64,000 nucleotides of DNA from positions 62,001 through 126,000 of the forward strand of contig JAFVGK010000152.1 of the NCBI GenBank assembly GCA_017475035.1, written 5' to 3'. A program made the translations under genes and the position numbers. Below, in pieces: positions 25,801-34,071 of the stretch (within the stretch, counting starts at the first letter, position 1; each line of letters begins with the position of its first letter). The notes beneath the pieces are model-generated. The model was given only the letters and a program-made list of their open reading frames with translations. It did not search any database and was not told the origin of the DNA. The DNA is from Blautia sp. GTDB lineage: Bacteria; Bacillota; Clostridia; Lachnospirales; Lachnospiraceae.

Positions 25801-25968
25801 GGCCAGCTCATCCAGGTAAAAGAGGCTGACCGAACGAACCGCTTTTTCCGTATCCTGGCTTGCCCTTCGCCCCGTCCACAGCGTCCCCACAACGAGGCTG
25901 ATCAGCAGAATGATGCTTCCCAAAACGGCAATCTGCATAAAGCCGCTTTTTTGCTTTAGATTCTCCAT
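22873..25968 (-). CDS. Membrane hybrid histidine kinase with two receiver domains
   Basis: This protein of about 1031 residues has a TM helix near residues 10-33, a dCache-like extracellular sensor (about 45-295), TM2 near 298-320, a long coiled coil (325-375) and a PAS-like region. HisKA follows with the phosphoacceptor in NMSHEIRTPMNAIIG (His about 532). HATPase has the N box NAVKFTPEGG, then DTGIGMS and STGLGMP. Two receiver domains follow (VLVIDDD...VDWKMPELDG and ILLAEDVDVN...MDMRMPEMDG). There is no HPt or output domain, so it must signal through a partner outside the window. The start ATG has GGAGG 7 bases upstream. The ligand is not known. Confidence 0.92.
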   Translation of the reverse strand: MENLKQKSGFMQIAVLGSIILLISLVVGTLWTGRRASQDTEKAVRSVSLFYLDELAGRREQVVASNLRSSIDNIYAAIGLMDEDDLSDLAHLQAYQRRMKQLYGLERFAFVDTDGLVYTSQGTKQDIDDYSFDYLNLAKPEISVKNLFTKEKKVIIAVPIDGLTFSGKKLNVCFMEIDMSRMLAGVSLQVSENKMTFCNIYTREGISLTEAVLGGLASEDNLLDALGIAQYEPGYSYEKVLNDFKTGTEGVVSFVYNDIRETLYYKPVEGTEWLLTYLIRESLISEQISSISAGIIRRSLIQTGIIALILFILFGLIMIQTRKNAALALEKETSEAESRIRQRELERRLSLQEKLLEQEKQRAQQERMITALSADYLSVYYIDLDKDEGVCYQAYQDLEKGLKEGERFAFHEIFADYAQKYVVEQYREEFLRFIEPSAIQAALAEGPVASYRYLVNQNGRESYEMLRFAGVWHGNREESDSEEAVHAVGACFTDVDAETRKTMQQSQTLSEALTAAEMANKAKTAFLSNMSHEIRTPMNAIIGLDNIALNDPGVPEKTRGYLEKIGTSAQHLLSIINDILDMSRIESGRMVIKSEEFSFSKMLEQVNTIISGQCRDKGLQYECRMQGDISDYYIGDDMKLRQVMINILGNAVKFTPEGGSVTFLVEEMARFDGKSTLRFTIRDTGIGMSKEFIPKLFDAFSQEDSSSTNKYGSTGLGMPITKSIVELMNGRIEVDSEKGVGTTFVVTITLKDYHRKKKESNAGDLKPEEMCVLVIDDDPVACEHAKVVLQQVGIECEIALSGIQAIDMVQVRHVRREPYNLILVDWKMPELDGIETTKRIREIVGYDTAIIILTSYNWDDILEEAISAGVDSFVGKPLFVSTVMDEFQMAFRKKLEEKEAHKPDLRGRRILLAEDVDVNAEIMQMVLSMREMETERAENGKIAVEMFASNPAGYFDAILMDMRMPEMDGLTATSTIRAMDREDAKKIPIIALTANAFDEDVQRSMQAGLDAHLSKPVDPDLLFQTLESFIR

Positions 25969-26071
25969 GCACAGTCCTCCGATAAACACTTCTGCTTGCC
26001 GGCAGAAAATAATCTGCCGCGGTATACGCTATCGGGAATCGAAAATGATCTTTACCGATTCCTAAAGGTTC

Positions 26072-26950
26072 TCAGGATGCAAGCACTTCTTCCTTCTTAG
26101 GAATGGAGGACGCCGCGCCGGGACGTGAAACAGCTATCGCCGCAGCCTTTGCAGCCATGCGAAGTCCTTCCTTCGGATCCATGCCGTCGATAATGGATGA
26201 AATAAAATATCCCGTAAAGGTATCTCCCGCCGCCGTTGTATCGACAGCCTTGACCGGGAATATCTCCTGCCTGTAAATACCTGCATTGTCCTGATAAACA
26301 GAACCGTCTCCGCCAAGAGTAAGCAGAATATCAGAATGCGGGAATTTCTCTTTTGCCTTGGCCAGAATCTGCTCCGGCTCCTTTTCTCCTGTCAGCTGCC
26401 AGCCTTCGATCTCATTCATCAAAAAGAGAGAGATTTTGCTCATATCGCACGCATCCAGATACGCGTCAAAGGGAGACGGATTCAGCATCACGCGCATCCC
26501 CTTCCCATAAGCCTGATCAATCAGATAAGGCAGATCGTTGATTTCGTTCTGCAAAAGAAGGATATCCCCCTCGTCAAAGAACGAAAGCACTTCATCCATA
26601 AATTCCTTAGATATGCTGCGGTTCGCTCCCGGATAAAGAAGGATGCAGTTTTGCGCATTTTTATCCACCTGGATAATCGTATGGCCGCTCCTGCCTGAAA
26701 CCGGACGGACAAAACGGGCGTCCACGCCGTTTTCCTGACAGACGTCCTTGAGCATCTGGCCGTCCTCGCCGATCTGGCCGGCATGATAGACCTCTACTCC
26801 TGCCTTAGCCAGAGCGATCGACTGATTCAGGCCCTTGCCTCCGGGAAATATCTGCATAGAAGTGGAAGTCTGTGTTTCCCCTCCCATCAGAATATGATCC
26901 ACAGTATACACATAATCAAGATTTAATGACCCAAAATTCAAAACCTTCAT
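26072..26950 (-). CDS. rbsK: PfkB-family sugar kinase, ribokinase-like
   Basis: This 292-residue kinase has NLDYVY near the start, the first PfkB signature PGGKGLNQSIALAKAG, and the second with the catalytic base in DTTAAGDTFTGYF. The closest pattern is ribokinase, which makes ribose-5-phosphate from ribose and ATP; another furanose or nucleoside kinase is possible. No ribose transporter is next to it. The ATG has AGGAGC upstream. Confidence 0.8.
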   Translation of the reverse strand: MKVLNFGSLNLDYVYTVDHILMGGETQTSTSMQIFPGGKGLNQSIALAKAGVEVYHAGQIGEDGQMLKDVCQENGVDARFVRPVSGRSGHTIIQVDKNAQNCILLYPGANRSISKEFMDEVLSFFDEGDILLLQNEINDLPYLIDQAYGKGMRVMLNPSPFDAYLDACDMSKISLFLMNEIEGWQLTGEKEPEQILAKAKEKFPHSDILLTLGGDGSVYQDNAGIYRQEIFPVKAVDTTAAGDTFTGYFISSIIDGMDPKEGLRMAAKAAAIAVSRPGAASSIPKKEEVLAS

Positions 26951-26980
26951 ACCCTGCTCCTTCCTTAAACCTGTAAATAA

Positions 26981-27055
26981 TTCATCTGATCCTTTCGGCC
27001 TGTCAGCATTTCATCCGATTCTTCAGGCCTGTCAGCATTTCATCTGAGCCTGCGG
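26981..27055. repeat. Tandem repeat, 29-bp unit x 2.6
   Basis: Unit 1 is 26981-27009, unit 2 is 27010-27038 (about 4 mismatches), and a partial third ends at the stop codon of the deacylase gene. The shared core is CGGCCTGTCAGCATTTCATC or CAGGCCTGTCAGCATTTCAT. Confidence 0.8.
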
Positions 27056-27532
27056 TTACTCACACACATCGGCATAAGTGTAGCGAAAAACTTTGTCCAG
27101 GTCTCCGGGATTCACCTCCACCTGATAACCCACCTTTCCGGCCGAAAAGCAGATTGTCTCATAGTCTTTTGCCGTTTCATGGATAAAGGTCGGAAAGAAT
27201 TTCTTCATCCCAATCGGAGAACAGCCTCCATGCACATATCCGGTCAAAGGAAGCAGCTCCTTTTGCGGAATCATCTGTATGGACTTCTCTCCGGCAGCCT
27301 TAGCCGCCTTTTTCAGATCCAGCTCACGATCCACCGGGATCACGAAGACATAATGCTGTTTTGTCTTTCCTTCCGTGACCAGGGTTTTAAAAGCTCTCCC
27401 GGGCTCCTCCCCGAGGACAGCCGCGATCTCGGTTCCACTCATTGTGGGATCCTGCTCGTAGGTGTGGCTTACAAACGCGACCTTCTTCTGCTGGAGCACC
27501 CGCATGACATTTGTCTTTTCTTCATTTCCCAA
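27056..27532 (-). CDS. ybaK: Cys-tRNA(Pro)/Cys-tRNA(Cys) deacylase, YbaK/EbsC family
   Basis: This 158-residue editing enzyme contains KTLVTEGKTKQHYVFVIPVD, ELDLKKAAKAAGEKSIQMIP and TGYVHGGCSPIGMKK, the conserved blocks of the YbaK fold. It removes cysteine mischarged on tRNA(Pro). The start may be the TTG at the 5' end, which has AGGA upstream, or an ATG nine codons later. It is a single gene here. Confidence 0.88.
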   Translation of the reverse strand: MGNEEKTNVMRVLQQKKVAFVSHTYEQDPTMSGTEIAAVLGEEPGRAFKTLVTEGKTKQHYVFVIPVDRELDLKKAAKAAGEKSIQMIPQKELLPLTGYVHGGCSPIGMKKFFPTFIHETAKDYETICFSAGKVGYQVEVNPGDLDKVFRYTYADVCE

Positions 27533-27587
27533 AGTATTGTCCTGTCCCTTCTGCAGCCGGTAAAGCGGTGCATCTTTTTATTTTACT

Positions 27588-27742
27588 CGTGAACGCAATG
27601 AACCGCCGTTTCGGATTGGACCGGGAGCGCGTTCACTCGTTATACGTTGATTTTACCGGCAGTCGTTCAGGATAGCTGCGAAAATTGATCCATTTATTTA
27701 CGTGGCAATCCTTACGTTACCGGGTATAAGTTATCCGGTAAT
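27588..27742. other. Non-coding region with paired inverted repeats
   Basis: In the 384-base gap between ybaK and the sugar permease I see two separate inverted repeats: GTGAACGC / GCGTTCAC (27589-27636), enclosing a CCGTTTCGG mini-hairpin, and TTACCGG / CCGGTAA (27717-27741). I see no ORF with a ribosome site. It could be a small RNA gene or a repeat remnant. Confidence 0.3.
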
Positions 27743-27878
27743 AAGTATATCCCGAATTCACTGAAATGTCCAGCGCAATAGGGCAGAGAGAGGCAAAGCC
27801 CCACCTCCTGTTCCCGGCGAAGCGTCAGTCACCGCCAGGTGACAGATATCCGGTCGGCGCCCCTCCCATAACAAAAGG

Positions 27879-27912
27879 AGCCGTTTCAAAAACAGCCCCT
27901 TTCTTTTCGTTT
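27879..27912 (-). terminator. Terminator of the sugar ABC importer operon
   Basis: On the minus strand an AAAGGGGCTGTTT...AAACGGCTCCTTTT hairpin lies just past the permease stop. Confidence 0.7.
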
Positions 27913-27916
27913 CTTA

Positions 27917-29659
27917 TCAGCCTTTCACGCCTCCGCTGGTCAGCCCGCTGGTCAGATGCTTCTCGATCGCCATGAAGAGAATTACGACCGGAATTGTCGC
28001 AAGCAGGGACGCCGCAAACAGATACTGCCACTCAATCATATTAAAGGATGAGAACTGTGTAATGCCTACCGTAATAGGCCGGTTGGAGGCGGTTGAGATC
28101 AGAACGGTCGATATCGTATACTCATTCCAGGCATTTATAAAGACAAAAATCAGAGTCGTCACAATTCCCGGCGCAGCCATGGGAAGCAGAATCCGTATGA
28201 GGGAACTTACCGTGGAGCAGCCGTCTATTTTAGCCGCCTGCTCCATTTCCGGGGAAATAGCGATAAAGGTCCCCCTCAGCAGCCATACTGCAAAGGCCTG
28301 ATTAAAGGCCGCATTGACAAAAATCAGTCCCAGCAGGGTATCATTAAGCCGGATCGTGTTCATCAGCTGTGAAATACCGATCAAAAGCACAACAGGCGAG
28401 AACATCTGGCTCATAATGACAAAACCCAGAAAAAGCTTTTTTCCCTTAAAGTCCATCCGCGCCATCGCATAGGCGGCAGGTATCCCGCAAAGCATGGCAA
28501 GGGCTGTCGCGCCGCCCGCAACAATCAGGGAATTCATCAGATATCTGGGCACTCCCCTGCTGATAATATCTGTCAGATTACTCCAAAGCCATTTTGTCGG
28601 CACCAGGTGAAGGAAGTACATGTCCAGAGTCTCCGCATTCGAGCGGAAGCCTGTGATAAACATGACGTAATAGGGATAAATGGTTACCACACACACTGCA
28701 ATGATAAATACGTAAAGGAATGTCTTCAGCAGAGATTTTTTAACCCTGCCATGCCGCAGCAGTACGGCGCCGGCAAAGGAGATAAAAAAACACGCCAGCA
28801 AAAGCCACACCAGCGGCGAATGCGACATATCCAGATTGTTCACAGCCGCCTCGATCTTCTCTCCCATATTGCCGCCAAAAAGAAAACCGTCCAGAGCGGC
28901 GTAAAATTGATCCTTCCCTTCGCTCAGCAGATCATTTCGGTATAAGCGGAGTCTTCGCCAGAACGTATAGTTGTTCAGAAGAATCAGAACCGGAACACGA
29001 AGCATATCGAGCATCAGAAAGACCATCGCCGCCCCTCTGAACAACCTGCTCTTTTTCGGAAGGTATCTTGCCTCCGCCTCCTCCCAAAGCGAAATTCTGT
29101 ACGTTGACTCAATGTCTTCGGATGACGATTCTGTTTCTCCGGCAGCCGGACTGCCGAAGACAGAATCCGTCTTCCCGCTTTCATCCGGAAGCCTCAATTC
29201 ATCGGGGGACGAAGAAGCTCCGTCGATATGACTGCCGGCGCACCCGATCACCCCGCAGATAACTGCCAGCAGGCTGCAGGCGGTTATCAGCCGCAGCACC
29301 CAGGCGGAGGGCAGAGCGCTTCCGATCAGAGACCAGAGGTTCTTATGAAAGGATTCCTCCAGTGTAAAAGCCACCAGCGACGTTGTCTCACCCTTGGAAT
29401 TGGTTCGTTCCGTAACACTTTCGGATCGCTTTACGTCCATTCCCTGGTCACGGAATTCCTTTGCGGCCGCTTCTACCTCTGCCAGAACCTCCTGATATTT
29501 CTCATCTCCCACAAAGGTATTCGCTGACTTCTTTGTGTAAACAACAGCCCGAAATGTATAAAGGGGCAGAGCCATCACGATTCCGGCCAGAATAAGTCCT
29601 GACAGAAGAAGCAGGATTGCCGGCTTCTGATGATGTGTCTTCAGTTTTTTCCCAATCAT
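27917..29659 (-). CDS. Carbohydrate ABC permease (MalG-like) with long N-terminal extension
   Basis: This 580-residue protein is about twice the usual 280. The C-terminal half (about 305-580) is a normal MalG-type permease with 6 helices and the EAA loop EQAAKIDGCSTVSSLIRILLP. The N-terminal half has a TM helix at 14-36, a soluble segment, further TM helices near 120-140 and 205-230, and a hydrophilic stretch at 161-194 encoded by element A copy 6, inserted in frame. It pairs with the 29673-30557 permease and the 30788-32071 binding protein. No ATPase is encoded nearby, so a shared MsmK-type ATPase is expected. Confidence 0.85.
   Translation of the reverse strand: MIGKKLKTHHQKPAILLLLSGLILAGIVMALPLYTFRAVVYTKKSANTFVGDEKYQEVLAEVEAAAKEFRDQGMDVKRSESVTERTNSKGETTSLVAFTLEESFHKNLWSLIGSALPSAWVLRLITACSLLAVICGVIGCAGSHIDGASSSPDELRLPDESGKTDSVFGSPAAGETESSSEDIESTYRISLWEEAEARYLPKKSRLFRGAAMVFLMLDMLRVPVLILLNNYTFWRRLRLYRNDLLSEGKDQFYAALDGFLFGGNMGEKIEAAVNNLDMSHSPLVWLLLACFFISFAGAVLLRHGRVKKSLLKTFLYVFIIAVCVVTIYPYYVMFITGFRSNAETLDMYFLHLVPTKWLWSNLTDIISRGVPRYLMNSLIVAGGATALAMLCGIPAAYAMARMDFKGKKLFLGFVIMSQMFSPVVLLIGISQLMNTIRLNDTLLGLIFVNAAFNQAFAVWLLRGTFIAISPEMEQAAKIDGCSTVSSLIRILLPMAAPGIVTTLIFVFINAWNEYTISTVLISTASNRPITVGITQFSSFNMIEWQYLFAASLLATIPVVILFMAIEKHLTSGLTSGGVKG
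29081..29174 (-). repeat. Element A copy 6, inside a coding sequence
   Basis: A full-length copy with core TACGTTGACTCAATGTCTTC and stem CGGCAG-CCGGA-CTGCCG lies wholly within the permease gene and keeps the frame. It encodes roughly residues 161-194. Confidence 0.88.
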
Positions 29660-29672
29660 ATCCCCGCTATCC

Positions 29673-30557
29673 TCAGCTTTCCTCTTTTCTCATTACCGTC
29701 AACATATAGACGGAGGCACAGATACACAAAATCAAAAATCCGATCACGGATAACGCATTTGCAGGTCCTTTCTTTCTGTCGTAAAAATTCAGCATATAGA
29801 GATATGTGATCATCGTATCCGTTTTATTCGCCGGAGCACCTTTCGTGATGGTATAGACGATCGGAAAGGAATTGAACACATAAATGATATTCAGAACCGT
29901 GCTGACGGAAAGAGACGGCCGCACCAAAGGCAATGTGATCGTAAACAGCTTGCTCCAGAAGCCCGCCCCGTCCACGGTGGCGGATTCATATAAAGCTTCG
30001 TCAATCGACTGCAGACCGGAAAGGACACAGAAGGTAACAAAAGGGATGGTGACGAAAATACCCACGGCACATTCCCATACAAACTCAATCTGATACGAAG
30101 AACGCCAGTTGATTGCATCTTTGATGATCCCGAGATTCAAAAGCACATTGTTCAGGCTTCCATATTCATATTTGATAATATAGTTCCACACCGACGCCTG
30201 AATAACCAGAGACGTCGCCCAGGGGAAAATCAGGATGGATCTGGCAATTTTCCTGCCATGGAATTTCCGGTTCAATACCATGGCAAGGATAAATCCGATC
30301 AGGGTGGATAAGCCGACCACGGAAAGCACCCACCAGAAGGTATTTTTCATGACTATGCCAAAAGCCGGAAGCTTCAGTGCATCGGTGTAATTCTTCATGC
30401 CGATGAAGCCTCCGACAACGCCTGCCTTGGAGATTTCACTGAATGACAGGCGAAATACAATTCCGATCGGAAACACTACAAAAACCGCTATTAACAACAT
30501 GCTCGGCAGAAGCCATAGATAAGGCTTCCACCTTTGTTTTCCTCCATATGAATTCAT
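29673..30557 (-). CDS. Carbohydrate ABC permease (MalF/UgpA-like)
   Basis: This 294-residue membrane protein has 6 helices and the EAA loop ALYESATVDGAGFWSKLFTI. It is the first of two permeases for a CUT1-type sugar importer and lies 13 bases upstream of its partner. The inner ATG (MNSYGGKQ) has GAAGGAG upstream. Inserted with the partner, it would carry an oligosaccharide across the membrane. Confidence 0.88.
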   Translation of the reverse strand: MNSYGGKQRWKPYLWLLPSMLLIAVFVVFPIGIVFRLSFSEISKAGVVGGFIGMKNYTDALKLPAFGIVMKNTFWWVLSVVGLSTLIGFILAMVLNRKFHGRKIARSILIFPWATSLVIQASVWNYIIKYEYGSLNNVLLNLGIIKDAINWRSSYQIEFVWECAVGIFVTIPFVTFCVLSGLQSIDEALYESATVDGAGFWSKLFTITLPLVRPSLSVSTVLNIIYVFNSFPIVYTITKGAPANKTDTMITYLYMLNFYDRKKGPANALSVIGFLILCICASVYMLTVMRKEES

Positions 30558-30633
30558 CCGTTTTTCTCCTTCTCCCCCCTCTGCCTTCAACGAGGCGCCC
30601 GGCATCTGCCTTTGGGCAGCTCCGGCATAATAG

Positions 30634-30665
30634 AAAAACGAGCCTGACGCAGCTGTCAGACCCGT
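30634..30665 (-). terminator. Attenuator-like hairpin between binding protein and permease genes
   Basis: On the minus strand an imperfect ACGGGTCTGAC...GTCAGGCTCGT stem is followed by five T. Its place after the binding-protein gene would give that gene higher expression than the permeases. Confidence 0.6.
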
Positions 30666-30787
30666 TACTCATGCACACAAGGGATATCCCGGTACAGCCG
30701 GGCACAGGCCTCGCGGCGGACAGGAGACACAGATCAGCCTGCTGCCTCCTGCCCGATTTTGCTTTTACACGTCTTCAGAGTGGTATC

Positions 30788-32071
30788 TTATCCAACCAGG
30801 GATTCCTGTAAAGCATCCAGCTCCGCCTGGATGTCCGCACCTGTCAGAGCACTCTGCTCTGCCGCGATCACGCCCTGCTTCACCTGATCCCACTCAGCCT
30901 TTGCCGTCGGATAGAACTTGCAGCTTCCCAAAACATCCAGCCAGGCTTCGAAAGAAGGATCAGAAGCTACCAATGCTTCTACAGCAGAGTTCACTGCCGG
31001 CAGGAAGCCTTCCATGCTTACCCAGCCAACATAGTTTTCCGGATCGTAGAAAAACTTCAGGAACTTGCCGATTGCTTCGTTTCTCGCTTCCTGATCTTCT
31101 GCCGCGTCATCTTTGAAAGCCATCACACGGTCCATAACACCAACGGAGGAAGAAGCTTTGCCTGCGTTTGCAGGGATCCCTGCCGTCGCCATGTTGATCT
31201 CGCCGCCCTTGTCAGCCACATAAGTAGGAAGGGAATTCGGAGCGATAACCATCGCAAGCTTGCCTGCCGCAAACATATCCTGCAGATCATATCTGGTCTG
31301 CGTCGCCGGATTCGGGTTCGTGTAGCCTGCGTCTACGAGACCCAGCGCAAAATTGATGGCTTCCGCGTTCTCAGAAGAATTCACAGCCCATTCGCCGTTT
31401 TCATCCACAAAGCCACCGTCGTTGCCCCAGGTATAGTACGCAAAGGCAGCCTGGCCTTCATCTGTGGTCATATCAATGCCCCACGGATAAACTTCGCCAT
31501 CATAAAAATCGATGATCGCCTGGCAGGCATCCTCCAGCTCCGCCCAGGTCGTCGGCGGTTCGATCCCGACTTCCTCAAACATATCTACGTTATAATACAG
31601 CGCACGGGCAGAAGCCAGATCCGGTACCGCCCATACCGTATCGTCAATCACAGACTGATCAATAAAGGATGGGAAGAAATCCTCAAACAGATCCTCCGGA
31701 CAGTAGTCCGAAACCGGAAGCAGCAGTCCTTCATTCGCGTAATTCGCAAATACATCGATATTCAGAATATCAGGGGCGTTGTTGTTTGCGATACGTGTGT
31801 CTACTTCCGTATAGACATCATTCCAGGAAACAACATCCAGGTTCAGCTTGATGCCCGGATTCGCTTCCTCAAACTTCGCGACAAAACTGGAACCGTCCAT
31901 GCCGCTGCCCAGGAACCATTCATTCGTATTCGGCCCATACTGGCAGATAATGACATCCAGTGTAATATCTGCATCCGCTGCCTGCACGGCAACAGCCGGC
32001 GTCACCATCATCGCACATGCCAGTGACAGAGAAAGAAGCAATGACATCACTTTTCCTGACTTTTTCATCAT
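30788..32071 (-). CDS. Sugar ABC importer substrate-binding protein
   Basis: This 427-residue exported protein of the family 1 extracellular solute-binding fold (SBP_bac_1) has NIDVFANYANEGLLLPVSDY, TWAELEDACQAIIDFY and DMFAAGKLAMVIAPNSLPTY. The signal peptide ends AVAVQAADAD with no lipobox at the cleavage region. It delivers a sugar to the two downstream permeases. The neighbouring N-acetylhexosamine-kinase-like gene suggests lacto-N-biose or galacto-N-biose as substrate; this is inference from context. The start is the first of two adjacent ATGs, with AGAGAGG upstream. Confidence 0.88.
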   Translation of the reverse strand: MMKKSGKVMSLLLSLSLACAMMVTPAVAVQAADADITLDVIICQYGPNTNEWFLGSGMDGSSFVAKFEEANPGIKLNLDVVSWNDVYTEVDTRIANNNAPDILNIDVFANYANEGLLLPVSDYCPEDLFEDFFPSFIDQSVIDDTVWAVPDLASARALYYNVDMFEEVGIEPPTTWAELEDACQAIIDFYDGEVYPWGIDMTTDEGQAAFAYYTWGNDGGFVDENGEWAVNSSENAEAINFALGLVDAGYTNPNPATQTRYDLQDMFAAGKLAMVIAPNSLPTYVADKGGEINMATAGIPANAGKASSSVGVMDRVMAFKDDAAEDQEARNEAIGKFLKFFYDPENYVGWVSMEGFLPAVNSAVEALVASDPSFEAWLDVLGSCKFYPTAKAEWDQVKQGVIAAEQSALTGADIQAELDALQESLVG

Positions 32072-32154
32072 CCTGCACCTCTCTTTCTTCCTTTCAAAAC
32101 TCACATTCTCCCACGTCTCTTTCTCAGAGGCTCTTGTTACTTTTCAACAAATCC

Positions 32155-32183
32155 ATTTTATAAAATCTACTGCCTATTGTCAA
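32155..32183 (-). promoter_or_regulatory. Promoter of the sugar importer operon
   Basis: On the minus strand TTGACA (32178-32183), a 17-base spacer and TAAAAT (32155-32160). The inverted repeat TTGTT-N7-AACAA lies just downstream (32133-32149) and may be an operator. Confidence 0.8.
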
Positions 32184-32253
32184 CTACTACTTTGCAATTC
32201 TGCCCCGGCTTCTGCTTTCAGTGTAACAACCCGAAAAGCAAAAGATTTCCGTT

Positions 32254-33297
32254 TCATGTACAGCGGAGCTTCCGCTCCATATCTGCCGCAAGTTTCATCT
32301 GTGTCCTGCACCGGTCCAGGTTCTGTCCCGGATAGACGGTTCTGTAATAAACATCCCCGTTTAAATAATCCGTCAGGAAACGTGCCGCCTGTTCCAGGGT
32401 GATCGTCAGAGCTCCCAGAGGCAGCAGTTCCATCTCCTTCGGCGTCAGTCCCGGACACGCTTCCAGATATCCATCCAGATAAACCTCATACTTATGCAGA
32501 TCCAGTTCCATTTTTGAAAGATCCTTTTCATCCTCCCGCGCTGTCGCGGCGCCAAAACGGATCGAATCTCCAAAATCATAAAGGGACAGTCCCGGCATGA
32601 CCGTATCAAGGTCGATCACGCACAAAGCTTTTCGTGTTTTCCGGTCAAACAGGACATTATCCAGCTTCGTATCATTATGTGTCACACGTACCGGAAGCTC
32701 TCCGGCGTCCCGCATACGCTGCAGGATACCCATCCGCTCTTCTCTTTCAAAAATAAAACGGATTTCTTTTTCGACCTTATCCTTCCGGCCGGCCGGATCC
32801 TTCTCCACGGCATCCGCGAGCTGCCGGACCCTCATGGGTGTATTGTGGAAGTCCGGAATCGTATCGATCAGCTGTCCGGCCGGAAAATCTCCAAGCAGCT
32901 CTGAAAAACGTCCAAAAGCTATGGCGCTCTGGCGGAAATCTTCATCGCTTTCGGGAGCCTGCAGGCAAATCGTATCTTCAATATAAGCATACGCCCGCCA
33001 GTTCCCGCTTGCCAGAGAAACAAAAGGCTTTTGGTCTTTTGCCTCATACAGCTCCATCACCCTGCGCGGATCCGGCTCTCTCTCCCGCAGGTATGAAGTC
33101 ACCAGGGAAATATTATGCATCAGTCCGGCCGCGTCCTTCGTCAGCCGCTCACTGATCCTCTGCACAATCACCTTTTTCCCGTCGGCAAGCTCAGCCAGAT
33201 ATGTCTCGTTAATATGTCCACTCCCATACGGACTGCAGGAAATAACCTGCTCTTCAAAGCCAAAGCTTCTCAAAACCTCCGTCAGTCTCTCGTCCAT
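32254..33297 (-). CDS. APH-fold sugar kinase, N-acetylhexosamine 1-kinase-like
   Basis: This 347-residue aminoglycoside-phosphotransferase-fold kinase has YGSGHINETYLAEL near the N-terminus, catalytic THNDTKLDNVLFD and metal-binding VIDLDTVMPG. The pattern LYDFGDSIRFGA and the overall length match NahK/LnpB enzymes, which phosphorylate GlcNAc or GalNAc at C1 in lacto-N-biose use. It lies upstream of a sugar importer on the same strand but has that importer's promoter between them. The ATG (MDERL) has GAGGTT upstream and follows the LURP-like gene by 8 bases. Confidence 0.8.
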   Translation of the reverse strand: MDERLTEVLRSFGFEEQVISCSPYGSGHINETYLAELADGKKVIVQRISERLTKDAAGLMHNISLVTSYLREREPDPRRVMELYEAKDQKPFVSLASGNWRAYAYIEDTICLQAPESDEDFRQSAIAFGRFSELLGDFPAGQLIDTIPDFHNTPMRVRQLADAVEKDPAGRKDKVEKEIRFIFEREERMGILQRMRDAGELPVRVTHNDTKLDNVLFDRKTRKALCVIDLDTVMPGLSLYDFGDSIRFGAATAREDEKDLSKMELDLHKYEVYLDGYLEACPGLTPKEMELLPLGALTITLEQAARFLTDYLNGDVYYRTVYPGQNLDRCRTQMKLAADMERKLRCT

Positions 33298-33305
33298 CTC
33301 TAACC

Positions 33306-33908
33306 TCACGACCCGGAAGATCCGGAAGAACCCGACGAGGATGCAGCCGCCCGGTCACTCATCATATGCTGCAGCGTCACCAGAATGGCAATGACGATCT
33401 GCTCCACCTCCGGCTTATAAATATCAATGCAGTACTTATCATGCAAAGAAATCAGCTTCTGGCCTATCACGGCGATGACGCTTCCATCCGTATCATACAA
33501 TTCAAAATTTAAGCCGAGAATATTCCCCTGCAGCTGCCACCCCAGGCCTTCAATATTCGTAACATCCCTGATAATGTGCAGCAGCTCATTGGAAATCTCA
33601 AACCGCAGTCCATCCGCCATCGTCACAAAATGACGTTCATGCAGACTCAGAAGCTTCCTCTCTATATGCGCGATATGATTTCCGGATGCATCCGTGATAT
33701 CCGTCTTATCATGCAGAGAAAGGAATTTTGAATTTGCCTCATAGACAACGCGCTCCCGGTCGTCCGTAATATCAATATGATGGTGAAGGGTAAAAACCTT
33801 TGTTGAAGTAAATAAAGAATACGCCGGTTCTCCAAACCGGCCGACATTATTGATATTTGCCTCCTCGCCCACTTCACGATAGCGATGATATCTTGAAAAA
33901 ATCCCCAT
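33306..33908 (-). CDS. LURP-one-related (YxjI-like) protein
   Basis: This 200-residue protein is made of repeated beta strands with recurring LSLHDK, LSLHER and ISLHDK turns, as in the tubby-like LURP-one/scramblase-like fold (DUF567). It ends in a Ser/Gly-only tail (SSSGSSGSSGS) that is probably disordered. It has no signal peptide. Its function is unknown in bacteria; related proteins may bind phospholipids. It is probably cotranscribed with the kinase gene 8 bases downstream. The ATG has AAGGAGG upstream. Confidence 0.75.
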   Translation of the reverse strand: MGIFSRYHRYREVGEEANINNVGRFGEPAYSLFTSTKVFTLHHHIDITDDRERVVYEANSKFLSLHDKTDITDASGNHIAHIERKLLSLHERHFVTMADGLRFEISNELLHIIRDVTNIEGLGWQLQGNILGLNFELYDTDGSVIAVIGQKLISLHDKYCIDIYKPEVEQIVIAILVTLQHMMSDRAAASSSGSSGSSGS

Positions 33909-34008
33909 AAACGGCCCTCCTTAGGAATCATCTGCTTTTACAGGCAGTCCTTTGTTCCCGCCGCTATTGTATCATAGTTCTATTTCCATTGCAATTTGCA
34001 AGTATTTA

Positions 34009-34071
34009 TGAGTCAGAGGGACAGGTTCCTTGACTCAATTCATGAGTCAAGGAACCTGTCCCCCTGACTCA
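34009..34071. repeat. Long REP-like inverted repeat
   Basis: Two near-perfect 29-base arms (TGAGTCAGAGGGACAGGTTC and its complement) flank a 5-base loop. One arm encodes the last residues and stop of the YolD-like gene. The sequence type resembles REP elements mobilised by Y1 transposases; no transposase is in the window. Confidence 0.85.

Noticed and set aside
26981..27055. CRISPR-like short repeats
   Set aside because: The 29-bp units are directly adjacent without spacers; this is a simple tandem repeat.
27770..27868. 6S RNA or SRP RNA in the ybaK-permease gap
   Set aside because: No closing stem with central bubble and no GGAAG-type SRP loop could be drawn.
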